Below are positions 16,633 to 24,993 of a stretch of 38,067 nt of DNA, in pieces. This stretch comes from an uncultured Comamonadaceae bacterium (GTDB taxonomy: Bacteria > Pseudomonadota > Gammaproteobacteria > Burkholderiales > Burkholderiaceae), in NCBI GenBank assembly GCA_946482595.1, contig CAMLSD010000046.1, positions 1 to 38,067 of the forward strand, read 5' to 3'. The position numbers and the translations under genes were made by a program. Under the pieces are notes generated by a model that was not told where the DNA came from, did no database searches, and saw nothing but the letters and a program-made list of their open reading frames with translations. Position 1 is the first letter of the stretch. Each line of letters starts with the position of its first letter.

Positions 16633-19053
16633 GTCGACGCCACGCTGCGGGTGCAGCGGCCGGCGCGGTGTCACGGCCTCGCAGGCCCGACGGTAGGCCT
16701 GCAGCGTGGCCTGGGCCCGACCCAGCACCGTGTCGGCAGCAGGGCGCGCCGCACCGGTCTCGCCATACCGTACGCCTGTCAGCAGCTCCATGCCTTCACC
16801 CACCCGATCGGCCGTGTGCACATGAAACCGCCCCGCGCGCACAGCCTCGACCACCTCGGCCGACAGCATCAGGTGGCGACGGTTGCGCCGCGGAATCAGC
16901 ACGCCCTGTCGACCGTCCAGCCCCAGGCGCTGGCAGGTGTTGAAGAATCCCTCGATCTTCTCGTTGATGCCCCCCACCGGCAGCATCTCGCCATGCTGGT
17001 TGATCGCGCCGGTCACACCGATCCCCTGGTGCAGCGGCAGGCCCGACAGGCTGGACAGCAGTGCATAGAACTCGGCGCACGAGGCCGAGTCGCCTTCGAC
17101 CCCGTTGTACTCCTGCTCGAACACGACCGCGGCATTCAGTGCCAGCGGTGCAATGTGGGCAAACAGCGAGCTCAGGTGGCTTTGCAGGATCATCACGCCC
17201 TTGTCATGGATGGGCCCTGACAGCTCCACCTCACGTTCGATGTTGATCAGGCCCTCGTCGCCGGCATGGGTGCTGGCGGTGACGCGCACCGGAAAGCCGA
17301 AGCGGTAGTCGCCCAGGTCGACGACTGTCAGGCCGTTGAGCTGCCCGACCCGTTCGCCACTCACCTCCAGCACGCGCTCGCCGTCGGTGATGGTCTCCTG
17401 CAGCCGCTGCTCGGGGTAGTCGTGCCGGTGGGTGTGCGCCCGCAGCGCCGCAAAGACGTCGTCGGCCTGCACGCACGGGGCGCCACGGGCGCGCGCCAGG
17501 GTGGCGCTTTCCAGCACCAGCGCCTCCTGGTGCGCGAAGATGGCACTCTGGCGCGTCTGGTCCTGGGCCTGCCGGTGGCTTTCCTCGATCAGCGCTGCCA
17601 CCGCGGCCGCCGAGCAATGCGGGACGCCAGCACGCTGACAGGTGTGGGCGACAAACACCGCGCTGGCGCGATAGGTGTCGGGTGCAGCCGGGAAACTCTC
17701 GGCAAAGTCCACCTTGCACCGGAACCGTCGGGCGAACTCGGGGTCGCCTTCCTGCACGACGTAGTAGTCCTCGACCGATGCGATCAGCACGATCTTGACC
17801 GCCAGCTCCAGCGGCTCAGGCTGCAGCGACACCGCCGCGATGGGGGCATAGACCATGCCGGGCTCCTCGATCTGCACGCGGCCGCTGCGCAGGAAGCGCC
17901 GCAGCTTTTCCCAGACCTGAGGATCGGCCATCAGGTCGCGCAGGTGCAGCATCAGGAAGCCGCCATGCGCGCGCAGCAGGCTGCCGGCACGAATGCGCGA
18001 GAAGTCGGTCACCAGCACCTCGTCTTCCGAGGTGTACTCGATGCTGCCGAACAACGAGCGGAACAGCGGGTTGTCATCGACGATCACCGGCGCACCGGTG
18101 CTGCCGTGATGATCCACCACCACATTGACCCGCAGCCGCAGCAGCACCTGCGTGAGCACGGCGAGCCGCTCCTCATCCGGCGCGTCCGCGGGCTCGAACA
18201 GTTCGAGGTGGTCGAGCAGGTCCTGCTGCACACGCTCGAGGTGCTGTGCCAGGCGCGGGCTGTCGTCCACGGTGCCGTGCATGCGGGCGCGCACTTGCGG
18301 CAGCAGCGCTGCCATCAGCGGCTGGACCATCCGCCGCCGCAGCGCCGCCAGCGCCTCGGCCGTCTGGATCTCGCGCAAGCGTGCGCGTTCAAGAAAACGC
18401 GTGATCTCGACCCGCAGTCGCGACTCGGCCTGTTCGTGCTCGATGCGCTGCTGTGGTGTCAGGGCCATGGCTGCGGCGGCCGTGAGCGGTTCGCCGGAGG
18501 CGTCGTTCTGCGTGAAGACCATGCGCTCCTGCTCACGCACCAGCCCGAATCCCTGGGCCCGCGCCGATTCGCTCAGCGCAGCAAAGGCCTGGTCTTCTTC
18601 GGCCTTGCCCGCGGCCTCGATGCGTTCGGCCTCGGCACGCACGTCGGCCGCCGCCAGTCGCTTGGGCACCTCCAGCTGCACGGCCCGCGCGAACTCGCCC
18701 AGCCACTGGCGCAGCACACGTCCCTGGCCGGCCGGCAGGCGCAGTGCCCAGGGCTGCTCGGGCGCCTCGAAGTTGTGCAGGTAGCACAGGTCCGGTGGCA
18801 CCGGACGCGTCGCCGCGATGTCGCGCATCGCCTGCTGCACCAGCGAACTGCGGCCACTGCCGGCCTCCCCCAGCACGAACAGGTGATAGTCGGGCTGCGC
18901 CATCTGCAGGCCGAAACGGGTGGCGGCCTCGGCCCGCTCCTGCCCGATCCAGCGCAAGGGCAAGCCTGCCAGCTCCGACGTGTCACCGAAACCCAGCGCC
19001 CCAGCATCCACGCGCAGCCGCAGATCGCCGGGGTCGACCCTGTCCAATGCCAT
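16585..19053 (-). CDS. Lon-type ATP-dependent protease (AAA_32/LonC-like family)
   Basis: Protein of 822 residues combining an N-terminal ATPase with a C-terminal Lon protease domain. Residues 61-71 hold a P-loop-like LGEAGSGRSSL in which Arg replaces the usual Lys. A coiled, charged insertion covers about 130-300. RAHGGFLMLHLRDLM (361-375) occupies the Walker B position without the classical Asp-Glu. The protease domain spans about 560-760, with catalytic Ser656 in EGDSASCAEF and Lys699 in GGINEKIEGFF, 43 residues apart as in Escherichia coli Lon. The Lon N-terminal substrate domain is absent. A perfect AAGGAGG ribosome-binding site precedes the ATG at 19053. It probably degrades damaged or regulatory proteins in the cytoplasm. 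The Arg-rich C-terminus overlaps the nucleotidyltransferase gene. Confidence 0.93.
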   Translation of the reverse strand: MALDRVDPGDLRLRVDAGALGFGDTSELAGLPLRWIGQERAEAATRFGLQMAQPDYHLFVLGEAGSGRSSLVQQAMRDIAATRPVPPDLCYLHNFEAPEQPWALRLPAGQGRVLRQWLGEFARAVQLEVPKRLAAADVRAEAERIEAAGKAEEDQAFAALSESARAQGFGLVREQERMVFTQNDASGEPLTAAAAMALTPQQRIEHEQAESRLRVEITRFLERARLREIQTAEALAALRRRMVQPLMAALLPQVRARMHGTVDDSPRLAQHLERVQQDLLDHLELFEPADAPDEERLAVLTQVLLRLRVNVVVDHHGSTGAPVIVDDNPLFRSLFGSIEYTSEDEVLVTDFSRIRAGSLLRAHGGFLMLHLRDLMADPQVWEKLRRFLRSGRVQIEEPGMVYAPIAAVSLQPEPLELAVKIVLIASVEDYYVVQEGDPEFARRFRCKVDFAESFPAAPDTYRASAVFVAHTCQRAGVPHCSAAAVAALIEESHRQAQDQTRQSAIFAHQEALVLESATLARARGAPCVQADDVFAALRAHTHRHDYPEQRLQETITDGERVLEVSGERVGQLNGLTVVDLGDYRFGFPVRVTASTHAGDEGLINIEREVELSGPIHDKGVMILQSHLSSLFAHIAPLALNAAVVFEQEYNGVEGDSASCAEFYALLSSLSGLPLHQGIGVTGAINQHGEMLPVGGINEKIEGFFNTCQRLGLDGRQGVLIPRRNRRHLMLSAEVVEAVRAGRFHVHTADRVGEGMELLTGVRYGETGAARPAADTVLGRAQATLQAYRRACEAVTPRRPLHPQRGVDLPQAGQRRRALLRRR

Positions 19054-19066
19054 GGGCAGCCTCCTT

Positions 19067-19079
19067 GTCCAGCCTGGAC
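19067..19079 (-). promoter_or_regulatory. Dyad upstream of the Lon-type gene's ribosome-binding site
   Basis: GTCCAG-C-CTGGAC is a perfect 13-bp dyad abutting the AAGGAGG ribosome-binding site (19060-19066). It could be a repressor site or an mRNA hairpin that influences translation. No regulator is assigned. Confidence 0.4.
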
Positions 19080-19092
19080 CATTGTGCGCCCG

Positions 19093-19133
19093 CGGCCGCC
19101 GGCACTGCCCGAAAGGGCAGGTGATGGCGGCCG
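19093..19133. other. Nested hairpin with a GAAA tetraloop between divergent genes
   Basis: An inner stem CTGCCC/GGGCAG (19105-19110 and 19115-19120) closes a GAAA tetraloop. An outer 8-bp stem CGGCCGCC/GGCGGCCG (19093-19100 and 19126-19133) surrounds it. It sits in the 101-bp gap between the Lon-type gene and the response regulator, 21 bp upstream of the latter's ATG. It may form in either leader RNA; no T-tract follows. Confidence 0.5.
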
Positions 19134-19154
19134 GCGCTGCGCGAAAATCGCACC

Positions 19155-19757
19155 ATGAACCTGCTCCTGGTGGACGACCATCCCCTGTTCAGTGTCGGCT
19201 TTGCGCATGCCTTGACGCATGCCGGGCCCGGCATTTCGGTGCGCTGCGCAGCCACGGTGGCTCAGGGCCTGGAGCTGGCGTCGGCATGGCCCGACCTGGA
19301 CATTGCGCTGATCGACTATCGGCTCTCGGGCGATGACGGCCTGGACGGCTTGCGACGCTTCGCTGCCCGCTTCCCGCTGGTCGCGCGGGTGCTGATCTCT
19401 GGCAGCGAGGAAGCGCATCTGGCCCAGCAGGCCCGGGCCGCCGGCGCCAGCGGCTTCCTGGGCAAGTCCCTGACGATCGACGGTGTGCTCGCGGCCTTGC
19501 GCACCGTGGCCGATGGTGGTGTGCACTTCACCATCGGCGAGCGCGTGCAGCGCAGCCCGGGTCCGGCCGCGCCCACGGCCCGCCAGATGGAGGTGCTGGC
19601 CCTGGTGGCACGTGGCCAGCCCAACAAGCGGATCGCCGACGAGCTTGGCATCGCCGAGCGCACCGTCAAGCTGCATGTGACTGCCCTGCTGGAGGCTCTG
19701 GGCGCGCGCAATCGCACGCACCTGCTGGTGCTCGCCCGCGAAAGAGGTCTGCTGTGA
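19155..19757 (+). CDS. LuxR/NarL-type response regulator
   Basis: Response regulator of 200 residues. The receiver domain (1-115) has the acidic pair Asp8/Asp9, the phosphoacceptor Asp54 in ALIDYRLS, a conserved Ser in VLISGSEE and Lys in FLGKSLT. The GerE-type DNA-binding domain follows at about 137-195 (TARQMEVLALVARGQPNKRIADELGIAERTVKLHVTALLEALG). Its stop overlaps the GTG of the hybrid kinase gene (GTGA), so both are made together, and the kinase is its likely partner. Target genes are unknown; the lipoprotein gene downstream is a candidate by position. Confidence 0.94.
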   Translation: MNLLLVDDHPLFSVGFAHALTHAGPGISVRCAATVAQGLELASAWPDLDIALIDYRLSGDDGLDGLRRFAARFPLVARVLISGSEEAHLAQQARAAGASGFLGKSLTIDGVLAALRTVADGGVHFTIGERVQRSPGPAAPTARQMEVLALVARGQPNKRIADELGIAERTVKLHVTALLEALGARNRTHLLVLARERGLL

Positions 19758-21526
19758 GCGTGCCGGCACCGGCAAGGCGCTGGCTCTCGCACATCGAGCC
19801 CGAGCAGTTCGAGCGGCTGCTGCGGGTCACCCTGCCGGTGTCGGTCCTGAGCACCATCGGCGCGGTCATCATGGCGATGCAGTACCTGGGCGGCATCGAA
19901 GCCACCGCGGTGATGATCTGGCTGCTGGCCTTCACCGCGGTGAGCCTGGCGCGTGTGGGCTCGGGCCTGTACTACCTGCGCACCCTGCCCCGGCGCACAC
20001 CCACACCGGCCTGGGTGCAGTGGGCGCTGGGCAGCACCCTGGTGCACGGTGCGCTGTGGGGCGTGTTCAGTGCAGTGGTGCCGGTGCGCGGCACGCCCGA
20101 AGCCGAGTCGCTGATGCACGTGATCCTGGTGGCGGTCGCGATGGGCGCGGCGGTGCACCTGTCCTCGGTCTTTCCGGTGCTGGTCGGTTATGTCGTGCTG
20201 GTGATCGGTCCGCTGGCCATCCGCGACTTCCTCATCGGCGGCAACTACCACCTGTTCCTCGGGGTGCTGAGCGTGCTGATCGGGATCTATGCGCTGGTCA
20301 ATGGCCGCAGCCAGGCGCGCATGATCGAGGAGATCCTGGCTCAGCGGCAACGCAATGCCGAGCTGATCGAAGCGCTGCGGCAGGAGAACGTCCGCACCGA
20401 TGCGGCGCGGCGTTCGGCCGAACAGGCCAATGCGGCCAAGGCGCGCTTTTTTGCCGCCGCCAACCACGATCTGCGGCAACCGCTGAATGCCATGGGCCTG
20501 CTGGCGCAGACGCTGCACACCCAGGGCAGGGCCGCGCGGGTGGAGGAGGTCTCGGGCCACCTGGTCGAGTGTGTCGACGGCATGACGCAGGTGGTCGACG
20601 ATCTGCTGGAGATCTCGCGTCTGGACGTGGGCGCGATGGCGCCGCAGTGGTCGCGCTTTGCGCTGGGCGACCTGCTGCACGAGCTGGTGCCGACCTACGC
20701 CGCGATGGCCGAAGACAAGGGCCTGCACCTCGAGCTGCAGGTGCCGCCGGTGGTCGTGCGCTGTGACCGTGCGCTGCTGGCGCGAGTGGTGTCCAACCTG
20801 GTGGCCAATGCGATCCGCTACACATCGCACGGCAGCGTGCGTGTGATCGTCGAGCCGCTGGACGACCACATCGCCTTGCGGGTGGAAGACACCGGCATCG
20901 GCATGGCTGCCGACGAGCTGCCGCGCATCTTCGAGGAGTTCTATCAGATCGGCAACCCGGCCCGGGACCGGCGGCTGGGGCTGGGCCTGGGCCTGGCCAC
21001 GGTCCGGCGCCTGAGCGATCTGCTCGGGCTGGACGTGCAGGTGCGCTCGCAGCCGTCGGTGGGCAGCGTGTTCAGCCTGACACTGCAGCCGGCAGACCCC
21101 GAGGGCAGCGCAGGTGATGCTGAGGCCGCACCGACCGATGCGCCCCCGCTCACCCTGCAGCAGCGGGTGCTGGTGATCGAGGACGATGCCGACTCCCGGC
21201 GAGCCCTGCTGGGCCTGCTGGCCTCCTGGGGTTGCCACACCCGTGGCGTGGCCAGCGCCGACGACGCCCTGGCCTGCATCCGTGATGGTTTCCGGCCGGA
21301 CGTCCTGCTGGTCGACCTTCGCCTGGCCGACGGCGCCAGCGGCATCGACGCCATGCATGCAGTGCGCAGCCTGCTCGGCACCGAGGTGCCGGGCCTCATC
21401 ATCACCGGCGACGTCGGCAGCGCCCACATGCACGAAGCCCAGGCCCGGGGTCACACCGTGCTGGTCAAGCCGGTCAAGCCCATGCAGTTGCGCGCCTTCC
21501 TGGCACAGGCCCCGGCCACCGCCTGA
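19754..21526 (+). CDS. Membrane hybrid sensor histidine kinase with C-terminal receiver
   Basis: Protein of 590 residues. About six hydrophobic segments (roughly 24-180) form an integral membrane sensor with very short loops, suggesting sensing within the membrane. A coiled linker leads to the HisKA box FFAAANHDLRQPLNAMGLLAQTL with His238, the HDLRQPL variant found in ErcS'/EraS-like and related kinases. HATPase_c motifs are NLVANAIRYT, VEDTGIGMA and LGLGLGLATVRRL. A C-terminal receiver (about 470-588) has Asp521 in VLLVDLRLADG and Lys572. The gene starts at a GTG overlapping the response regulator stop. A phosphorelay from His238 to Asp521 or directly to Asp54 of the partner are both possible. 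Confidence 0.93.
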   Translation: MSVPAPARRWLSHIEPEQFERLLRVTLPVSVLSTIGAVIMAMQYLGGIEATAVMIWLLAFTAVSLARVGSGLYYLRTLPRRTPTPAWVQWALGSTLVHGALWGVFSAVVPVRGTPEAESLMHVILVAVAMGAAVHLSSVFPVLVGYVVLVIGPLAIRDFLIGGNYHLFLGVLSVLIGIYALVNGRSQARMIEEILAQRQRNAELIEALRQENVRTDAARRSAEQANAAKARFFAAANHDLRQPLNAMGLLAQTLHTQGRAARVEEVSGHLVECVDGMTQVVDDLLEISRLDVGAMAPQWSRFALGDLLHELVPTYAAMAEDKGLHLELQVPPVVVRCDRALLARVVSNLVANAIRYTSHGSVRVIVEPLDDHIALRVEDTGIGMAADELPRIFEEFYQIGNPARDRRLGLGLGLATVRRLSDLLGLDVQVRSQPSVGSVFSLTLQPADPEGSAGDAEAAPTDAPPLTLQQRVLVIEDDADSRRALLGLLASWGCHTRGVASADDALACIRDGFRPDVLLVDLRLADGASGIDAMHAVRSLLGTEVPGLIITGDVGSAHMHEAQARGHTVLVKPVKPMQLRAFLAQAPATA

Positions 21527-21647
21527 GGCCGGCCCCGGGCGACCTGCCCCAAGGTGCTATTCACCGCGAGGGGCCTGGTCCCTAGCATGCAATGCCTGCG
21601 GCCAGCCCTGGCCACCCGGCACGACATGACCTCTGAGGGAGCACTGA

Positions 21648-22457
21648 ATGAACCTGATCCGGCACCACCGCCTGCCCGTCCTGATGACCGCCTTCGCCGC
21701 ACTGGCACTCACCGCCTGCGGGGGCGGTGGGGACGACGACGGCTCGCCCATCGGTGGCGCCTACACGATTGGCGGCACCGTCAGCGGCCTGGCCAGCGGC
21801 GCCACGCTGGTGCTGCAGAACAATGGTGGCGACGACCTGACGGTCAGGGCCAATGGCACGTTCACCTTCGGCGTCCTGCTGGACGCCAACGTCCCCTATG
21901 CGGTGACGCTCAAGACGCCCCCGGCGCAACAGACCTGCACGATCGCCAACGGCAGCGGCACGACCACCCGCAACGTCACCAACATCACCGTCAGCTGCAG
22001 CACCGTCACGGCACCGCCACCCCAGGCCGGGGTCGAAGGTCTGGTCGGCGACTGGCTGCAGGGCCAGTGTTCGCCCGTCAATGCCGGCCAGAGCGCCCGT
22101 TCGCTGATCCGCGTGACGAGCACGGGCGCCAGCAGCCTGAGCTACGGGCAGTCGATGGTGGTCTACCCGAGCGCCAACTGCAGCGGCACCGGCCAGACCG
22201 TGGGCTTCACCAACCTGGGCAGCGTGAGCTTCTCGCGCTCGGCCAGCACCGCCCGCACCACCGCCAACTGGGGCACCTGGAACGTGTCGAACGGCATGAC
22301 GCAGTCCACCGTCTGGGCCCGGCGCAAGAACGAGGTCTGCCTGCTGGCCGGGGGCACCGGCAACCAGGACCTGTCCGTCACGCTGCCCACCGCCCAGGCC
22401 GTGGAGGGGTATGTGGACCTGATCGCCGAGAACACGTCCTGCTACACCCGGCAATGA
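21648..22457 (+). CDS. Putative lipoprotein of unknown function
   Basis: Lipoprotein precursor of 269 residues. The signal peptide ends in the lipobox LTAC with Cys24 as the lipidated residue, followed by a GGGGDDDG linker that points to outer-membrane sorting. Residues about 37-120 (YTIGGTVSGLASGATLVLQNNGGDDLTV) match a beta-rich module repeated in many betaproteobacterial surface proteins, and a second beta-rich domain with several Cys pairs fills the rest. GGGAG-like spacing (CTGAGGGAGCACTGA) precedes the ATG. It lies 121 bp after the hybrid kinase gene on the same strand and probably has its own promoter. No enzymatic motif is seen. Confidence 0.85.
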   Translation: MNLIRHHRLPVLMTAFAALALTACGGGGDDDGSPIGGAYTIGGTVSGLASGATLVLQNNGGDDLTVRANGTFTFGVLLDANVPYAVTLKTPPAQQTCTIANGSGTTTRNVTNITVSCSTVTAPPPQAGVEGLVGDWLQGQCSPVNAGQSARSLIRVTSTGASSLSYGQSMVVYPSANCSGTGQTVGFTNLGSVSFSRSASTARTTANWGTWNVSNGMTQSTVWARRKNEVCLLAGGTGNQDLSVTLPTAQAVEGYVDLIAENTSCYTRQ

Positions 22458-22521
22458 TCGGGGTGCGGGCGGTGCCGCAACGGCCTGCCCGCGGCACCCT
22501 CACAGTGGTAAGGTCCGCGGC

Positions 22522-23088
22522 ATGCCTTCCCACCCGTCCACCGAGCCTGGTGAACCGGCCCGCGAGATCACGCTGCGCGATGGCCGTCAGGTGAGTCTGC
22601 GCCCGATCCGGCCCGATGACGCGGACGAGATCGTGCAGGCCTTCGAGCGGCTGTCGGCCGACTCGCGCTATGCGCGCTTCATGCAGCACAAGAAGCAGCT
22701 CGATGACGCTGCACTGCAGCGCGGTGTCCAGCCCCGCCCGGGGCAGGACCATGTGCTCGTGGCCACCGTGCCCGCGCCTGACGGCATCGACATCGTGGGG
22801 GCCGCGCAGTATGTGGGCACCGCGCCCCAGACACACGACACCTGCGAATTCGCCATCACCATCGCCGAGGACTGGCGCGGCACCGGGCTGGCCCGTGTCC
22901 TGATGACGCAGCTGATGGCGCACGCCCGGCACGACGGCTACGGCAGCATCGAAGGCTGGGTGATGGCCGACAACGCACCCATGCTGGCCCTGGCGCAGCG
23001 GCTCGGCTTCCAGGTCGAGCCGGTGCCCGACGACAGCACCCTGGTGCGGGTGGTGCGCAACCTGGATGCCCCGCAGCCTGCGCACTGA
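22522..23088 (+). CDS. GNAT-family N-acetyltransferase, Pat-like domain
   Basis: Acetyltransferase of 188 residues. The start EITLRDGRQVSLRPIRPDDADEIVQAFERLSADSRYARFM is characteristic of the GNAT domain of protein lysine acetyltransferases (Pat/YfiQ), here without the acyl-CoA synthetase-like part. The acetyl-CoA loop is EDWRGTGLARVLMTQLMAHAR, and DNAPMLALAQRLGFQVE is the standard final segment. Substrate could be a protein lysine or a small amine. TAAGGT lies ten bases before the ATG. It is a monocistronic gene by position, convergent with the SDR gene. Confidence 0.88.
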   Translation: MPSHPSTEPGEPAREITLRDGRQVSLRPIRPDDADEIVQAFERLSADSRYARFMQHKKQLDDAALQRGVQPRPGQDHVLVATVPAPDGIDIVGAAQYVGTAPQTHDTCEFAITIAEDWRGTGLARVLMTQLMAHARHDGYGSIEGWVMADNAPMLALAQRLGFQVEPVPDDSTLVRVVRNLDAPQPAH

Positions 23089-23117
23089 GTTCAGTCCCGA
23101 CGGGCCGCTGATCGCCG

Positions 23118-23915
23118 TCACTGCACCGTGAACCCGCCGTCGACGGTGAGCACGGCACCGGTGATGAAACCTGACCGGTCGCCGGCCAGGAACACGATGC
23201 TCTGTGCGATTTCGTCGGGCGTGGCAACACGGCGCAGCGGCACGGCGGCGGCCATCGCCGCCTGCGCTTCGCGGCTGCCGCCGGTGAACCGGTCGAACAT
23301 GCCGGTCTGCACCGGGCCGGGCGCCACCGCATTGACACGCACGCCCACCGGCGCCCCTTCCATCGCCACGCTGCGGGTCAGGGCCTCGACCGCATGTTTG
23401 CTGGCGGCGTACACCGCGGCGCCGGCCAGGCCCACCTGCCCCGCGACCGACGCGAGGTTGACGATGACTCCGGCGCCCTGAGGGGCCATGGCACGCATCT
23501 CGTGTTTCATCGACAGCAGCACCCCCAGCACATTGGTGTCGAAGATGGCCTGGTAGTTGTCCTGCGTGAACTCAGTCACCGGGCCGGTGGTGCCTTCGAT
23601 GCCGGCGTTGTTGACGGCCACGTCGAGGCGGCCGTAGCGGTCCACGGCCGACTGCACAAGGTGCGCCACATCCGATTCGATGCGCACGTCGGCGCGTATG
23701 AACTCGGCCTGCGCACCCTCGGCCCGCAAGGTGTCGACCAGCGCGTGGCCAGCCGGTTCATGCCGGCCGCTGACGATCAGGCGCGCGCCTTCTCGGGCAA
23801 AGGCCAGCGCGGTCGCCCGACCGATGCCGGCCAGCGCCCCGGTGATCAGCACCACCGGGCCCGGATCGCGGGGCGACGCGGGGGTGGCAGAGGGGAAGGT
23901 GTGGGTGGGATTCAT
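23118..23915 (-). CDS. Short-chain dehydrogenase/reductase
   Basis: Classical SDR oxidoreductase of 265 residues. The nucleotide-binding motif is TGALAGIGRA (about residues 25-34). The NNAG motif follows, then the catalytic Ser (NLASVAG) and the YAASK catalytic pair. SGRHEP after the second strand carries basic residues at the position that often selects NADP(H). The C-terminus ends with the usual FITGAVLTVDGGFT. The ATG at 23915 has CTGGAG eight bases upstream; the longer frame to 24227 would cross the intergenic control region. It is divergent from a LysR-type gene, its likely regulator. The substrate, an alcohol or ketone, cannot be inferred. Confidence 0.93.
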   Translation of the reverse strand: MNPTHTFPSATPASPRDPGPVVLITGALAGIGRATALAFAREGARLIVSGRHEPAGHALVDTLRAEGAQAEFIRADVRIESDVAHLVQSAVDRYGRLDVAVNNAGIEGTTGPVTEFTQDNYQAIFDTNVLGVLLSMKHEMRAMAPQGAGVIVNLASVAGQVGLAGAAVYAASKHAVEALTRSVAMEGAPVGVRVNAVAPGPVQTGMFDRFTGGSREAQAAMAAAVPLRRVATPDEIAQSIVFLAGDRSGFITGAVLTVDGGFTVQ

Positions 23916-24017
23916 GAGGGACTCCAGGGTCGTGTGGTGAAAAGGTCGGCAGACAACTCGATGAGCTGGACTATGATTCGCGCCGACCGATCGCACTAGA
24001 CAGCCCGATCGCCTAAT

Positions 24018-24040
24018 ATTCATTCCTTCTTGGAATGAAT
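24018..24040. promoter_or_regulatory. LysR-type operator, 9-bp inverted repeat
   Basis: Arms ATTCATTCC (24018-24026) and GGAATGAAT (24032-24040) around TTCTT satisfy the T-N11-A rule of LysR regulators (T24023, A24035). The dyad overlaps a TAATAT -10-like hexamer (24014-24019) and lies 11 bp before the LysR start, a position suited to autorepression. Confidence 0.65.
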
Positions 24041-24051
24041 CGAGGCAGACG

Positions 24052-24993
24052 ATGGATCGACTGCAGGCCATGCAGACCTTTGTCCGGGTGGTCGAGCGCG
24101 GCAGCTTCTCAGCCGTGGCCCGAGAAAGCGGTGTGAGCCAGAGCGCGATCAGCAAGCAGGTGGCCGCGCTGGAAAGCGCCCTGGGGGCGCGGCTGCTGCT
24201 GCGCAGCACCCGCTCGCTGGCGCTCACCGAAGCGGGCGAGGCCTACTTCGAGCAGGTGCGCCGACTGGTCAGTGAGGTGGCCGAGGCCGAACACGCCGTG
24301 CGGCGCGGCCAGCGCGAACTCACCGGCTGGCTGCGGGTGGCCTCGGCGGTGGGTTTCGGGCGACTGAAGCTGCTGCCGCTGGTGCAGACCTTCCTGGCCG
24401 CCCATCCGGCGGTGAGGATCGACCTGAAACTGCACGACGGGTTTGTCGACCTGATCGAACAGGGGGTGGACCTGGCCGTGCGCACCGGCGATCAACCCGA
24501 CAGCAGCCTGGTGATGCGGCGCATCGGCACCACCCGTCGCGTGCTGGTCGCACGCAAGGACTACCGGCGCCGCCTGCCGCGCGGCATGAAGGCGCCGCGC
24601 GACCCCGACGACCTTGCACAGCACAACTGCCTTGTCTACACCGAACTGCGCACACGCAATGCCTGGACCTTCCTGGCCGGCCCCGGCGCCACCGCCCCAC
24701 CCGGCACCGAGCGCATCGTGCGGGTGCAGGGCAACCTGCAGTCCGACAGCAGCGAGGTGATCCGCGCCGCCGTGCTGTCCGGCATGGGCATGGCCTACAC
24801 GCCCGAATGGCTGTTCGAGGCCGAACTCGCCCGCGGCGAGGTGGTCGTGCTGATGCCGGCCTGGCATACGCCGCCGGTGCCGATGCAGCTGGTGTATCCG
24901 GCCACGCGCCAGCACTCGGCAAAGGTCAGGGCCCTGGGCGACCACCTGGCTGCAGGGCTGGCACCACCTGGCAGTCCGCAGCCGCCTGCCTGA
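24052..24993 (+). CDS. LysR-family transcriptional regulator
   Basis: Regulator of 313 residues. The N-terminal winged helix is MDRLQAMQTFVRVVERGSFS followed by AVARESGVSQSAISKQVAALESALG (about 20-45), and the LysR substrate-binding domain spans about 90-300 with VRTGDQPDSSLVMRRIG and the SGMGMAYTPEWL segment. This is the CrgA/PA-type subgroup often found divergent to oxidoreductases. Its neighbour on the opposite strand is an SDR gene. The 3' end overlaps the convergent patatin gene by 68 bp. Regulation of SDR expression by a substrate-like ligand is the expected role. Confidence 0.94.
   Translation: MDRLQAMQTFVRVVERGSFSAVARESGVSQSAISKQVAALESALGARLLLRSTRSLALTEAGEAYFEQVRRLVSEVAEAEHAVRRGQRELTGWLRVASAVGFGRLKLLPLVQTFLAAHPAVRIDLKLHDGFVDLIEQGVDLAVRTGDQPDSSLVMRRIGTTRRVLVARKDYRRRLPRGMKAPRDPDDLAQHNCLVYTELRTRNAWTFLAGPGATAPPGTERIVRVQGNLQSDSSEVIRAAVLSGMGMAYTPEWLFEAELARGEVVVLMPAWHTPPVPMQLVYPATRQHSAKVRALGDHLAAGLAPPGSPQPPA

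Noticed and set aside
15276..19053. HTH, nucleotidyltransferase and Lon-type genes considered as a phage-defence system
   Set aside because: The genes are not one operon: the protease is convergent and the transferase has no antitoxin-type partner. A toxin-antitoxin role for the HTH/transferase pair is possible but not supported by a MntA/HepT-like sequence.
17266..19158. A 630-codon plus-strand frame opposite the Lon-type gene
   Set aside because: No motif, biased composition, and the opposite strand has the Lon catalytic dyad.
19316..21454. A 712-codon minus-strand frame opposite the two-component genes
   Set aside because: Shadow frame with His/Gln/Arg-rich composition; the plus strand has full kinase and receiver motifs.
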